Below the pieces are notes generated by a model. That model was not told the origin of the DNA. It was given only the letters and a program-made list of their open reading frames with translations, and did no database searches. 6,131 nucleotides of DNA. It comes from HGM05232 sp044433325 (GTDB taxonomy: Bacteria > Bacteroidota > Bacteroidia > Bacteroidales > Muribaculaceae). A program made the translations under genes and the position numbers. The stretch lies in contig JAWXTT010000133.1 of the NCBI GenBank assembly GCA_044433325.1, positions 1-6,131 of the forward strand, in the 5' to 3' direction. Shown in pieces: positions 1 to 6,131 of the stretch (the stretch's first letter is position 1; each line of letters opens with the position of its first letter).

Positions 1-294
1 ATATACGCTCACCCTGAAAGGTATCATTATTATCACACTAAACGTGAAAGGTATCAACAAATCCACCAAACGGGTACTATGTTTCAGGCTAATCTACTAT
101 CATTTTCAGGTGCTTATGGTAATCAAGTTAAGGAGATTAGTGAGTGGTTACTCCAAAATGATATGATTGACTTTATCGGAACTGACATACACCACGTTAA
201 ACATTTACAGATGATACGTGAATTTATTAAAACTCGCACATATGCTAAGTTAGCTGATCGTGTAAATATAAAGAATGACACAGCATTTATTTAA
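1..294 (+). CDS. CpsB/YwqE-like tyrosine-protein phosphatase, C-terminal part (5' end outside window)
   Basis: Reading frame 1 is open from the first base to a TAA stop at 292-294, giving the last 97 residues of a longer protein; the full family is roughly 240-260 residues. An ATG at 79 is internal, because family-like sequence continues upstream of it. Visible motifs are AHPERY (fragment residues 3-8), then QANLLSFSGAYG (29-40) and GTDIHH (60-65). These match the C-terminal half of the CpsB/CapC/YwqE family, PHP-fold metal-dependent phosphatases. The His of AHPER and the Asp/His of GTDIHH are probable metal ligands by family analogy. Family members remove phosphate from tyrosine kinases that control capsule or exopolysaccharide export, in the cytoplasm. 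The kinase or polysaccharide locus would lie to the left of the window. A general PHP-type phosphoesterase is the alternative. The gene converges on the PBP gene across a long hairpin. Confidence 0.82.
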   Translation: MYAHPERYHYYHTKRERYQQIHQTGTMFQANLLSFSGAYGNQVKEISEWLLQNDMIDFIGTDIHHVKHLQMIREFIKTRTYAKLADRVNIKNDTAFI

Positions 295-367
295 GCTAAA
301 AAAATAGATATAACAAAGGCAATTACTATTTTATCAGTAATTGCCTTTGTTATATCTATTTTTTAGC
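295..367. terminator. Long bidirectional rho-independent terminator hairpin
   Basis: Bases 299-327 are perfectly complementary to 336-364, a 29-bp stem with an 8-base loop (328-335, attttatc). GCT at 295-297 and AGC at 365-367 can extend the pairing past a single unpaired A at 298. The loop-proximal part of the stem contains GGCAATTACT, and the outer ends are an A run (298-304) on the left and a T run (359-364) on the right. Either strand's transcript therefore ends the hairpin with a U run. It starts right after the phosphatase stop codon and lies 13 bp from the PBP stop codon, so it fits a shared terminator for the two converging genes. The stem is much longer than needed for termination. 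Confidence 0.9.
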
Positions 368-380
368 TCCTCTTAAATTA

Positions 381-2753
381 TTAGTCAAACATTCCCTCAA
401 TCACAGACTCCTCTGCATCAACAACGCCTCCTCTATAACTATCTAAACCTGTAGCAAATTCGTCATAGCAAGGGTCAAAATTCTCAGGAAATTCAAATTC
501 TGTCTCTTGTGAGTATGGCAATGTTTCATCTGCATATACCTTTTTCATATATAATCCATATATTGGTAATGCCATAGTAGCACCCTGCCCCATTGCTATT
601 CCATTAAAGTGAATATATCGCTCCTCGCCACCGACCCAAACGCCAGATACTAGCTCAGGAGTGAACCCCATAAACCAACCATCCGAATTAGAATTGGTAG
701 TCCCTGTTTTACCTCCCATTGGTGCTTTTATATTATAAGGTGCGCGGCGTACCCTATTACCAGTACCATAATCAACTACATCGGTCAACATTGATATGAT
801 TTTGTAATAAGCTTTTTCACTAATAACTTCGCTATGTTGTGGCAAGAATTCAGAGATTACATCACCATTACTATTAGCAATCTTAGTGACATATAGTGGA
901 GCTACTCGCATCCCTTTATTAGCATATGCGGTGTAGGCTGACACCATCTCTCTAACTGATACATCACATGGACCTAGACAGAGCGAGATAACAGCATCTA
1001 ACTTATTGGTTATCCCGAAATTATGCATAGTACGCACCAACGTTTCAGGTGATAATGATTCCATCAATCTAGCTGAAATCCAGTTATTAGAGGTCATTAA
1101 AGCCCATCTCAGCTCAACCATCTCACCTATACGATCCGTGCCTAGGTTACGTGGTTGCCACTCATTACCATTTAGGTCATACATAATAGGTTGTGCATTT
1201 AGGAACATATCGCATGGTGTGAAACCCTCCTCCATTGCATAGGTATATAGGAATGGCTTTATAGTAGAACCAATCTGACGACGACCTAATGATACCATAT
1301 CATATTGGAAGAAACTAAAATTAGGACCTCCGACATAAGCCTTGACATGCCCATTAATTGGATCCATTGACATAAATCCTGTACGTAAGAAATGTTTCTG
1401 ATATAATAATGAATCTTTAGGTGTCATCGTGGTATCTATAACACCACTATATGAGAATACACGCATATCTCTAGGGGTATTAAAATCTGCCTCAATCTCA
1501 TCGGCTGATAATCCTGCTAATTTTAATATCCTATATCTTTCGCTCTGTTTTACGGCACGATCTATTAGCGTTTGTAGTTGCGCGCTTGTTAACTCCTCAC
1601 GATCTGTTGTGTATGGCGCACCCCTAACCCCCTTTTTAGACTGAGTGAATATTGGTTGTAGATATCCCCCTAAATGCTCCTCAACGGCCTCCTCAGCATA
1701 TTGTTGCATACGCGAGTCTATGGTTGTATAAATTCTAAGCCCATCGGTATAGATATTGTATCGTGAACCATCAGGCTTACGATTCTTCTCGACCCAACCA
1801 TACTGAGGGTCAGTATGCCACGCAATCGAATCATCCACATATTTCTGTTTCTCCCATCCGTGATAATCACTCTTAACAGGTTTCTTTGCACGTAAAACGC
1901 GACGTAACTCTTCACGGAAATATGGAGCTAACCCCTCCTTATGATCTACACGACTGTAAGTTAACTTCAATGGGATTGCTTGTAACGAATCACATTCAGC
2001 AGCGGTAATCATATCTGCATTTTTCATCTGCATCAATACTATATTGCGTCGTCCCTGGGTACGTTCACGATAACGTATCGGATTAAAATATGATGGATTT
2101 TGTACCATACCTACTAATGTAGCAGCCTCTTCAATAGTAAGTTCTTCTGGTGTTCTACCGAAATAAACATGTGCAGCAGTTTTAATACCCACAGCATTAT
2201 TAAGGAAGTCAAATTGATTCAGATACATCTTGATTATCTCATCCTTAGTGTAGAATTTCTCTAACTTGACCGCAATAGCCCACTCGATAGGTTTCTGTAA
2301 TGCACGTTGAAAAAGCGTTTCAGACGATGGCGAGTATAGCTGTTTAGCTAATTGCTGAGTAATGGTGCTACCACCACCAGCATGCTTTTGTCTTAAAATT
2401 ATTCTTTTTACTACCGAGCGCATTATGGCACGCATATCTACCCCTGAGTGAGATTCATATCTCACATCCTCAGTTGCCACTAACGCATTGATTACATTGT
2501 CAGATATCTCGTCATAATCAACATATACCCTATTAGACATACTCTGATAGAAACGTCCTAACTCTTTACCATCTGATGAATAGATAATTGTAGCGAACTT
2601 ATCTGTTGGGTTTTTCAACTCCTCAACAGCAGGCATATACCCAACTACACCGTTATATATTAGAATAAACGTAGTTACCACCGATATCACCCCTAGGATA
2701 AATACCGACCACATTGCAATTACTATACCTTTTACCAATCTACTACTTGCCAT
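381..2753 (-). CDS. Class A penicillin-binding protein (PBP1A-type), transglycosylase/transpeptidase
   Basis: A 790-residue bifunctional peptidoglycan synthase. It polymerises lipid II into glycan strands and cross-links the stem peptides on the outer face of the inner membrane. One membrane anchor is visible at about residues 8-33. The GT51 domain (about 55-245) has ED at 95-96 (catalytic Glu of motif 1), GGSTITQQ at 127-134, KDEIIKMYLNQ at 170-180 and RRNIVLMQM at 235-243. The transpeptidase domain (about 435-740) has STIK at 496-499 (nucleophile Ser496), SNN at 555-557 and KTGTT at 682-686, so all three catalytic motifs are intact. The region between (about 265-430) is a family-typical linker. 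The tail after 745 is acidic. Length is normal for Bacteroidota. The ATG start places the anchor at the very N-terminus; the bases before it are A-rich without a Shine-Dalgarno. It is convergent with the phosphatase gene and divergent from pyrB, so probably transcribed alone. Often named mrcA or pbp1A by homology; I do not assign a symbol. Confidence 0.96.
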   Translation of the reverse strand: MASSRLVKGIVIAMWSVFILGVISVVTTFILIYNGVVGYMPAVEELKNPTDKFATIIYSSDGKELGRFYQSMSNRVYVDYDEISDNVINALVATEDVRYESHSGVDMRAIMRSVVKRIILRQKHAGGGSTITQQLAKQLYSPSSETLFQRALQKPIEWAIAVKLEKFYTKDEIIKMYLNQFDFLNNAVGIKTAAHVYFGRTPEELTIEEAATLVGMVQNPSYFNPIRYRERTQGRRNIVLMQMKNADMITAAECDSLQAIPLKLTYSRVDHKEGLAPYFREELRRVLRAKKPVKSDYHGWEKQKYVDDSIAWHTDPQYGWVEKNRKPDGSRYNIYTDGLRIYTTIDSRMQQYAEEAVEEHLGGYLQPIFTQSKKGVRGAPYTTDREELTSAQLQTLIDRAVKQSERYRILKLAGLSADEIEADFNTPRDMRVFSYSGVIDTTMTPKDSLLYQKHFLRTGFMSMDPINGHVKAYVGGPNFSFFQYDMVSLGRRQIGSTIKPFLYTYAMEEGFTPCDMFLNAQPIMYDLNGNEWQPRNLGTDRIGEMVELRWALMTSNNWISARLMESLSPETLVRTMHNFGITNKLDAVISLCLGPCDVSVREMVSAYTAYANKGMRVAPLYVTKIANSNGDVISEFLPQHSEVISEKAYYKIISMLTDVVDYGTGNRVRRAPYNIKAPMGGKTGTTNSNSDGWFMGFTPELVSGVWVGGEERYIHFNGIAMGQGATMALPIYGLYMKKVYADETLPYSQETEFEFPENFDPCYDEFATGLDSYRGGVVDAEESVIEGMFD

Positions 2754-2840
2754 TTTCTTAGGGGAATTATAAAAACTGATTTATCAATATTTAAGATGAA
2801 ACAGTTGCCTTCTTCCATTTTTATTCGTTTTTATTTTTAA

Positions 2841-2862
2841 GGGTCAGTTTTTAGAACTACCC
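2841..2862 (-). other. Small hairpin in the predicted PBP mRNA leader
   Basis: GGGT (2841-2844) pairs with ACCC (2859-2862) and AGTT (2846-2849) with AACT (2855-2858). C2845 is bulged and the loop is 5 bases. If the minus-strand promoter at 2878-2885 is real, this hairpin sits within about the first 35 bases of the PBP transcript, in a leader of roughly 115-120 bases. It could protect the 5' end or be a regulatory structure. It is short and may be chance. Confidence 0.3.
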
Positions 2863-2877
2863 GTTATGATTAATAGA

Positions 2878-2885
2878 CAAAGGTA
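2878..2885 (-). promoter_or_regulatory. Candidate Bacteroidota -7 element for the PBP gene
   Basis: The minus strand reads TACCTTTG here, an exact match to TAnnTTTG, pointing toward the PBP gene. Transcription would start near 2872, leaving a leader of about 118 bases. I see no TTG at the expected -33 position (around 2905-2907); that stretch lies inside the hairpin at 2889-2926. This makes the call weaker than the pyrB promoter. No better match was seen between here and the PBP start codon. Confidence 0.5.
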
Positions 2886-2888
2886 ATG

Positions 2889-2926
2889 AAAAAGGGGAAA
2901 CTAATATATAAGTTACCCTTTTTTTT
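2889..2926. terminator. Terminator-like hairpin between the two divergent promoters
   Basis: AAAAAGGG (2889-2896) pairs with CCCTTTTT (2916-2923), and AACT (2899-2902) pairs with AGTT (2911-2914). A small internal loop (GA against A) separates the two stems, and an AT-only loop closes it at 2903-2910. Eight T's follow on the plus strand (2919-2926). On the minus strand the stem ends in five T's. The shape is that of an intrinsic terminator, but no gene ends nearby. It may insulate the divergent units, terminate a short unseen RNA, or act as an operator overlapping the upstream part of the PBP promoter. Confidence 0.4.
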
Positions 2927-2957
2927 AACCCTTTTCAATAAATATGTTTTTATGGGA

Positions 2958-2987
2958 TTGATATTGTAAAAAATAAACGTAACTTTG
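2958..2987 (+). promoter_or_regulatory. Bacteroidota-type promoter of the pyrB operon
   Basis: TAACTTTG at 2980-2987 matches the -7 consensus TAnnTTTG exactly. A TTG at 2958-2960 sits 19 bp upstream, the spacing expected for the -33 element of the Bacteroidota primary sigma factor. Transcription would start around 2993, giving a leader of about 40 bases before the pyrB ATG. That leader is too short for a pyrimidine attenuator, and no hairpin with a T run is seen in it. Confidence 0.75.
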
Positions 2988-3032
2988 TAGTACCGTTAAT
3001 GTAGTCCAAAACTATTATCTCAATCATAAATT

Positions 3033-3950
3033 ATGAATAATGAAAGTTTAGTTTCGATATCTGACTTCTCCAGAGAGGAGATTCTGGAACTTATTAAGAA
3101 CGCTAGCTTCTTTGAACAGAACCCTAATCAAAAACTTCTTGAGGGGAAAGTTGTAGCGACCCTATTCTTTGAGCCATCTACACGAACAAGGCTAAGTTTT
3201 GAAACTGCTGTTAACCGATTAGGTGGGCGTGTAATAGGTTTTTCGGACGCTAACACTACCAGTTCATCTAAGGGTGAAACGCTGAAAGATACCATAATGA
3301 TGGTTAGTGGATATGCTGATTTGATAGTGATGCGCCACCATATTGAGGGAGCTGCACGCTACGCATCTGAGATTTCACCAGTACCTATCGTTAATGCTGG
3401 GGATGGAGCTAATCAACATCCATCACAGACTATGCTTGACTTATACTCGATGTATAAGACACAGGGGACATTAGAGAATTTGACTATCACCCTAGTTGGT
3501 GACCTTAAATATGGTCGAACAGTCCATTCAATGTTAATGGCTATGCACTACTTCAATCCTACCTTTAATTTCATAGCATGTAAAGAGTTAGGGATGCCAC
3601 AAGTCTATAAAGATTTCTGCGACAGCCACGGTATAAAATATATTGAGTCAACTGAATTTTCACAAGATGTAATCAACCAGAGTGACATTATATATATGAC
3701 ACGTGTACAACGTGAACGCTTTACTGATATTATGGAGTATGAAAAGGTTAAGGACTTATACAATCTTAACAACGCGATGTTAGCTGATAGTAAAGATAAC
3801 TTACGTATTCTTCACCCACTACCACGTGTTAATGAGATTGACCAAGATGTCGATTCTAACGAGAAAGCCTATTACTTCCAACAAGCTCGCAACGGATTAT
3901 TTGCTCGCCAAGCAATTATCTGTAAAGTGTTAGGAATTACTTGTGAATAA
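3033..3950 (+). CDS. pyrB: Aspartate carbamoyltransferase, catalytic chain
   Basis: Condenses carbamoyl phosphate and L-aspartate to N-carbamoyl-L-aspartate, the committed step of de novo pyrimidine synthesis in the cytoplasm. The 305-residue length is typical of the E. coli-like class that binds PyrI. Active-site elements known from the E. coli enzyme are all present: FFEPSTRTRLSFE (45-57) with the STRT phosphate-binding loop at 49-52, the mobile-loop lysine K80 before GETL, R101, HPSQ (129-132), GDLKYGRTVHS (156-166), TRVQRERF (223-230) and HPLPRVNEID (261-270). The ATG at 3033 gives the expected N-terminus. No Shine-Dalgarno is seen, which is usual in Bacteroidota. It is the first gene of the run, with pyrI 18 bp downstream. 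Expression is probably driven by the promoter at 2958-2987; feedback control would act mainly on the enzyme through PyrI. Confidence 0.98.
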   Translation: MNNESLVSISDFSREEILELIKNASFFEQNPNQKLLEGKVVATLFFEPSTRTRLSFETAVNRLGGRVIGFSDANTTSSSKGETLKDTIMMVSGYADLIVMRHHIEGAARYASEISPVPIVNAGDGANQHPSQTMLDLYSMYKTQGTLENLTITLVGDLKYGRTVHSMLMAMHYFNPTFNFIACKELGMPQVYKDFCDSHGIKYIESTEFSQDVINQSDIIYMTRVQRERFTDIMEYEKVKDLYNLNNAMLADSKDNLRILHPLPRVNEIDQDVDSNEKAYYFQQARNGLFARQAIICKVLGITCE

Positions 3951-3968
3951 TCTAATAAAGATAAAACT

Positions 3969-4439
3969 ATGAGCGAAAAAGTGATGATTAATAAGGAAAA
4001 GTTAGCTGTTGCTGCACTACAAAATGGTACAGTCATAGACCATATCCCTGCTAAATCGTTATTCAAGGTGGTTAATCTACTAGGGATAGCAGGATTAGAT
4101 AACAACATAACAATAGGTTTCAACCTTGAGAGTAAACGTAATTGCAAAAAGGGAATTATCAAAATTGCTGATATCCTGTTCCCTACTGATGTACTTAACC
4201 GCATAGCAATAATTGCTCCTAATGCCACAATTAATATAATTAGTGACTACAAGGTTGTTGACAAACACACAGCTACCCTACCAGATGAAATAGTGGGAAT
4301 AGTTAAGTGTAACAACCCTAAATGTATCACCAACAATGAGCCTATGAAAAGTAGATTCCATCTATCCTCGGATAAGAACGAAATCAAATGCCATTATTGT
4401 GAGAAAACAATCAAGATGGAGGATATAAAACTAGTATAA
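3969..4439 (+). CDS. pyrI: Aspartate carbamoyltransferase, regulatory chain
   Basis: The regulatory subunit joins PyrB in the dodecameric enzyme (two catalytic trimers, three regulatory dimers in E. coli) and binds nucleotides, normally CTP/UTP for inhibition and ATP for activation. At 156 residues it is close to the E. coli length of about 153. The N-terminal allosteric domain (about 8-105) includes GTVIDHIPA (20-28), which corresponds to the E. coli nucleotide-binding segment, and K99 in YKVVDK, which corresponds to E. coli Lys94. The C-terminal zinc domain has four cysteines, C114 and C119 then C141 and C144, spaced like the E. coli zinc site that contacts PyrB. It is tightly coupled to pyrB, which fits the need for balanced subunit amounts. 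Effector response cannot be read from sequence. Confidence 0.97.
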   Translation: MSEKVMINKEKLAVAALQNGTVIDHIPAKSLFKVVNLLGIAGLDNNITIGFNLESKRNCKKGIIKIADILFPTDVLNRIAIIAPNATINIISDYKVVDKHTATLPDEIVGIVKCNNPKCITNNEPMKSRFHLSSDKNEIKCHYCEKTIKMEDIKLV

Positions 4440-4458
4440 CACCCACCACCATATATAT

Positions 4459-5025
4459 ATGAAACAAAACTGGAAACCAGGAACTATGATTTACCCACTA
4501 CCAGCCATTATGGTAAGTTGTGGAGCTAATGAACAGGAATACAATATAATAACCGTTAGTTGGGTAGGCACTATCTGCTCCGACCCTGCCATGTGCTACA
4601 TATCAGTACGTCCTAGCCGTCACAGTTATGATATTATTAAACGTAATATGGAATTTACCCTAAACCTAACCACCGAAGAGTTAGCTAAAGCTACCGATTG
4701 GTGCGGAGTACGTTCAGGTAAAGATTACAATAAATTTCAAGAGATGAACCTAACACCCGTTGCAGGTGTAAAGGTAAAAGCTCCATATATAGACCAGTCA
4801 CCAATAGCCATTGAGTGCCGTGTTAAGGATATCATCCCACTAGGGACACATGATATGTTTATTGCAGATGTTGTCAATGTTATTGCTGATGAAAAATATC
4901 TCGACCCTAAGACAGGGACATTCGATATGACAGCCGCCAACCTATTAGCCTATTCGCATGGCAATTATTATAAATTAGGTGAAACGGTAGGCAAATTTGG
5001 GTGGAGCGTACAAAAAAAGAAATAA
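4459..5025 (+). CDS. Flavin reductase family protein (FMN-binding split-barrel fold)
   Basis: A 188-residue protein without signal peptide or membrane segment, so probably cytoplasmic. It resembles the flavoredoxin/flavin reductase-like group of FMN-binding split-barrel proteins. Family-like stretches are NIITVSWVGTICSDP (29-43) followed by YISVRPSRHSYDII (47-60), GVRSGKDYNKF (83-93), GTHDMFIADV (129-138) and a C-terminal YSHGNYYKLGETVGKFGW (165-182). Proteins of this group bind FMN and use NAD(P)H or accept electrons, but the physiological partner is usually unknown and nothing here identifies it. The gene lies 19 bp after pyrI and 35 bp before glyA, so it is probably co-transcribed. That position suggests a housekeeping redox role rather than partnership with a monooxygenase, which is not seen nearby. 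The protein ends in QKKK, encoded by an A-rich tract that runs into the next gap. Confidence 0.88.
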   Translation: MKQNWKPGTMIYPLPAIMVSCGANEQEYNIITVSWVGTICSDPAMCYISVRPSRHSYDIIKRNMEFTLNLTTEELAKATDWCGVRSGKDYNKFQEMNLTPVAGVKVKAPYIDQSPIAIECRVKDIIPLGTHDMFIADVVNVIADEKYLDPKTGTFDMTAANLLAYSHGNYYKLGETVGKFGWSVQKKK

Positions 5026-5060
5026 GAAAAGAAAAAAACAAAATAATAAATAATTTGATT

Positions 5061-6131
5061 ATGAAGAGAGATGATTTAATGTTTGACATTATTGCACGTG
5101 AGAACGAGCGTCAAAAAAAGGGTATAGAACTTATAGCCTCTGAAAACTTTGTTAGTGACCAAGTAATGGCTGCTATGGGTTCTTGTTTAACCAACAAGTA
5201 TGCCGAAGGTTACCCAGGACGTCGTTACTACGGTGGTTGTCAAGTAGTAGATGAATCAGAACAACTAACTATTGACCGTCTAAAAGAGCTATTCGGAGCA
5301 ACATGGGCTAATGTACAACCACACTCAGGAGCGCAAGCTAACATGGCAGTATTCCTATCAGTACTTAACCCAGGTGACAAATTTATGGGACTTAACCTAT
5401 CACACGGAGGGCACCTATCACACGGTTCACCAGTTAACTTCTCAGGACTAGTATATCAACCACTTGAATATAGTGTAACTGAGGACACTAACATCGTTGA
5501 CTACGACCAAATGGAGATTGTTGCACGTCGTGAGCGTCCTAAATTAATCGTTGCTGGTGCTAGTGCATATACACGTGAGTGGGATTACGCACGTATGCGC
5601 GCCCTAGCTGATGAGATTGGCGCACTGTTTATGGTTGATATGGCACACCCAGCAGGTTTAATCGCGGCAGGTTTATTAGAAAACCCAGTGAAACATGCAC
5701 ATATCGTAACATCAACAACACATAAAACACTACGTGGACCACGCGGAGGTATCATCCTTATGGGTGAAGACTTTGATAACCCATTCGGAAAGAAAACGCC
5801 AAAGGGCGATATTCGTTCAATGTCATCACTACTGGATTCAGCAGTATTCCCAGGGGTACAAGGTGGACCACTTGAGCATGTAATTGCAGCTAAAGGTGTA
5901 GCATTTGGCGAGGCTCTTCAACCAGAATATAAAGAGTACCAAAAGCAAGTACAAATTAATGCTAAAGCTATGGCACAAGCATTTACAGATAAAGGTTACA
6001 AGATCGTATCAGGCGGAACAGATAACCACTGTATCCTACTAGACCTACGCACTAAATTCCCTGAATTAACAGGTAAAGTAGCTGAGAAAGTATTAGTTGA
6101 AGCAGATATTACTGTTAACAAAAACATGGTA
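5061..6131 (+). CDS. glyA: Serine hydroxymethyltransferase, N-terminal part (3' end outside window)
   Basis: The frame is open from ATG 5061 to the last base, 357 codons; the full protein is usually about 420-430 residues, so only the C-terminal end is missing. The enzyme is PLP-dependent and converts serine and tetrahydrofolate to glycine and 5,10-methylene-tetrahydrofolate in the cytoplasm. Key segments are LIASENF (24-30), NKYAEGYPGRRYYGG (45-59), QPHSGAQAN (86-94), LSHGGHLSHGS (113-123), VDMAHPAGL (192-200), and STTHKTLRGPRGG (218-230), in which K222 is the PLP-binding lysine. FPGVQGGP (263-270) also matches. All visible catalytic residues are intact. The start is fixed by the family N-terminus; the 35 bases before it are about two thirds A, with no Shine-Dalgarno. 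It appears to be the fourth gene of the pyrB run. A promoter of its own cannot be excluded, but no good TAnnTTTG is seen at a usable distance. Confidence 0.98.
   Translation, partial: MKRDDLMFDIIARENERQKKGIELIASENFVSDQVMAAMGSCLTNKYAEGYPGRRYYGGCQVVDESEQLTIDRLKELFGATWANVQPHSGAQANMAVFLSVLNPGDKFMGLNLSHGGHLSHGSPVNFSGLVYQPLEYSVTEDTNIVDYDQMEIVARRERPKLIVAGASAYTREWDYARMRALADEIGALFMVDMAHPAGLIAAGLLENPVKHAHIVTSTTHKTLRGPRGGIILMGEDFDNPFGKKTPKGDIRSMSSLLDSAVFPGVQGGPLEHVIAAKGVAFGEALQPEYKEYQKQVQINAKAMAQAFTDKGYKIVSGGTDNHCILLDLRTKFPELTGKVAEKVLVEADITVNKNMV

Noticed and set aside
15..56. A 12-base direct repeat (TGAAAGGTATCA at 15-26 and 45-56), 30 bases apart.
   Set aside because: It lies inside the phosphatase coding frame and encodes ERYH and ERYQ in register. 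The first copy is the conserved HPERY motif, so similar codons by chance or a small local duplication explain it; there is no third copy.
1006..1242. Plus-strand open frame of 78 codons, and similar ones at 1429-1644 (plus) and 1718-1915 (minus).
   Set aside because: They lie fully within the PBP gene in other frames and show no recognisable domain. The PBP frame has complete family motifs throughout.
3872..4228. Minus-strand open frame of 118 codons across the pyrB-pyrI junction.
   Set aside because: It is antisense to two clearly real genes and has no recognisable family features.
5049..5057. A near match to the -7 promoter element (ATAATTTG) just before glyA.
   Set aside because: It does not fit TAnnTTTG exactly and lies only a few bases from the ATG, which would give an almost leaderless transcript.
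4737..5089. Two minus-strand open frames (4737-4940 and 4907-5089).
   Set aside because: Both are antisense to the flavin reductase and the glyA start. The second owes its hydrophobic look to the complement of an A-rich tract.
1..6131. CRISPR arrays, insertion sequences, phage genes, tRNA or rRNA genes, toxin-antitoxin or defence genes.
   Set aside because: None seen on either strand. The window is filled by five housekeeping or envelope genes, and the only gap near 300 bp is the divergent promoter region.

Overview
The window looks like chromosome of a Bacteroidota bacterium, most likely order Bacteroidales. Three things point there. Two upstream sites match the Bacteroidota promoter -7 element TAnnTTTG. 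The genes have AT-rich upstream regions with no Shine-Dalgarno motif. The order pyrB, pyrI, flavin reductase, glyA is one I recall from Bacteroidales genomes. The DNA is AT-rich with uniform coding style, and I see no sign of mobile DNA, phage, CRISPR, or tRNA or rRNA genes. The genus cannot be fixed from the sequence alone.

Layout: positions 1-294 hold the 3' end of a plus-strand gene for a CpsB/YwqE-type (PHP-fold) tyrosine phosphatase. It converges on a minus-strand class A penicillin-binding protein gene (381-2753). The 86-bp gap between their stop codons is mostly filled by one long hairpin that can end transcription from both sides. A 279-bp intergenic region (2754-3032) then separates the PBP gene from a plus-strand gene run. 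It contains a promoter-like site for each direction and a terminator-like hairpin between them. The run is pyrB (3033-3950), pyrI (3969-4439), a flavin reductase family gene (4459-5025) and glyA (5061 to the window end, cut off). Gaps are 18, 19 and 35 bp and no terminator lies between them, so they probably form one operon.

Function: PyrB and PyrI make the CTP-regulated aspartate transcarbamoylase that commits carbon to pyrimidine synthesis. GlyA makes glycine and 5,10-methylene-tetrahydrofolate, which feeds thymidylate and purine synthesis. The flavin reductase-like protein between them has no assigned substrate. The PBP builds peptidoglycan. The phosphatase family usually acts on tyrosine kinases that control capsule or exopolysaccharide export, so the left side is envelope-related and the right side is nucleotide and one-carbon metabolism.

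I found no undescribed system. All five genes belong to known families and keep the family key residues in the parts present. The items most worth a second look are non-coding: the long convergent hairpin and the structured divergent intergenic region.
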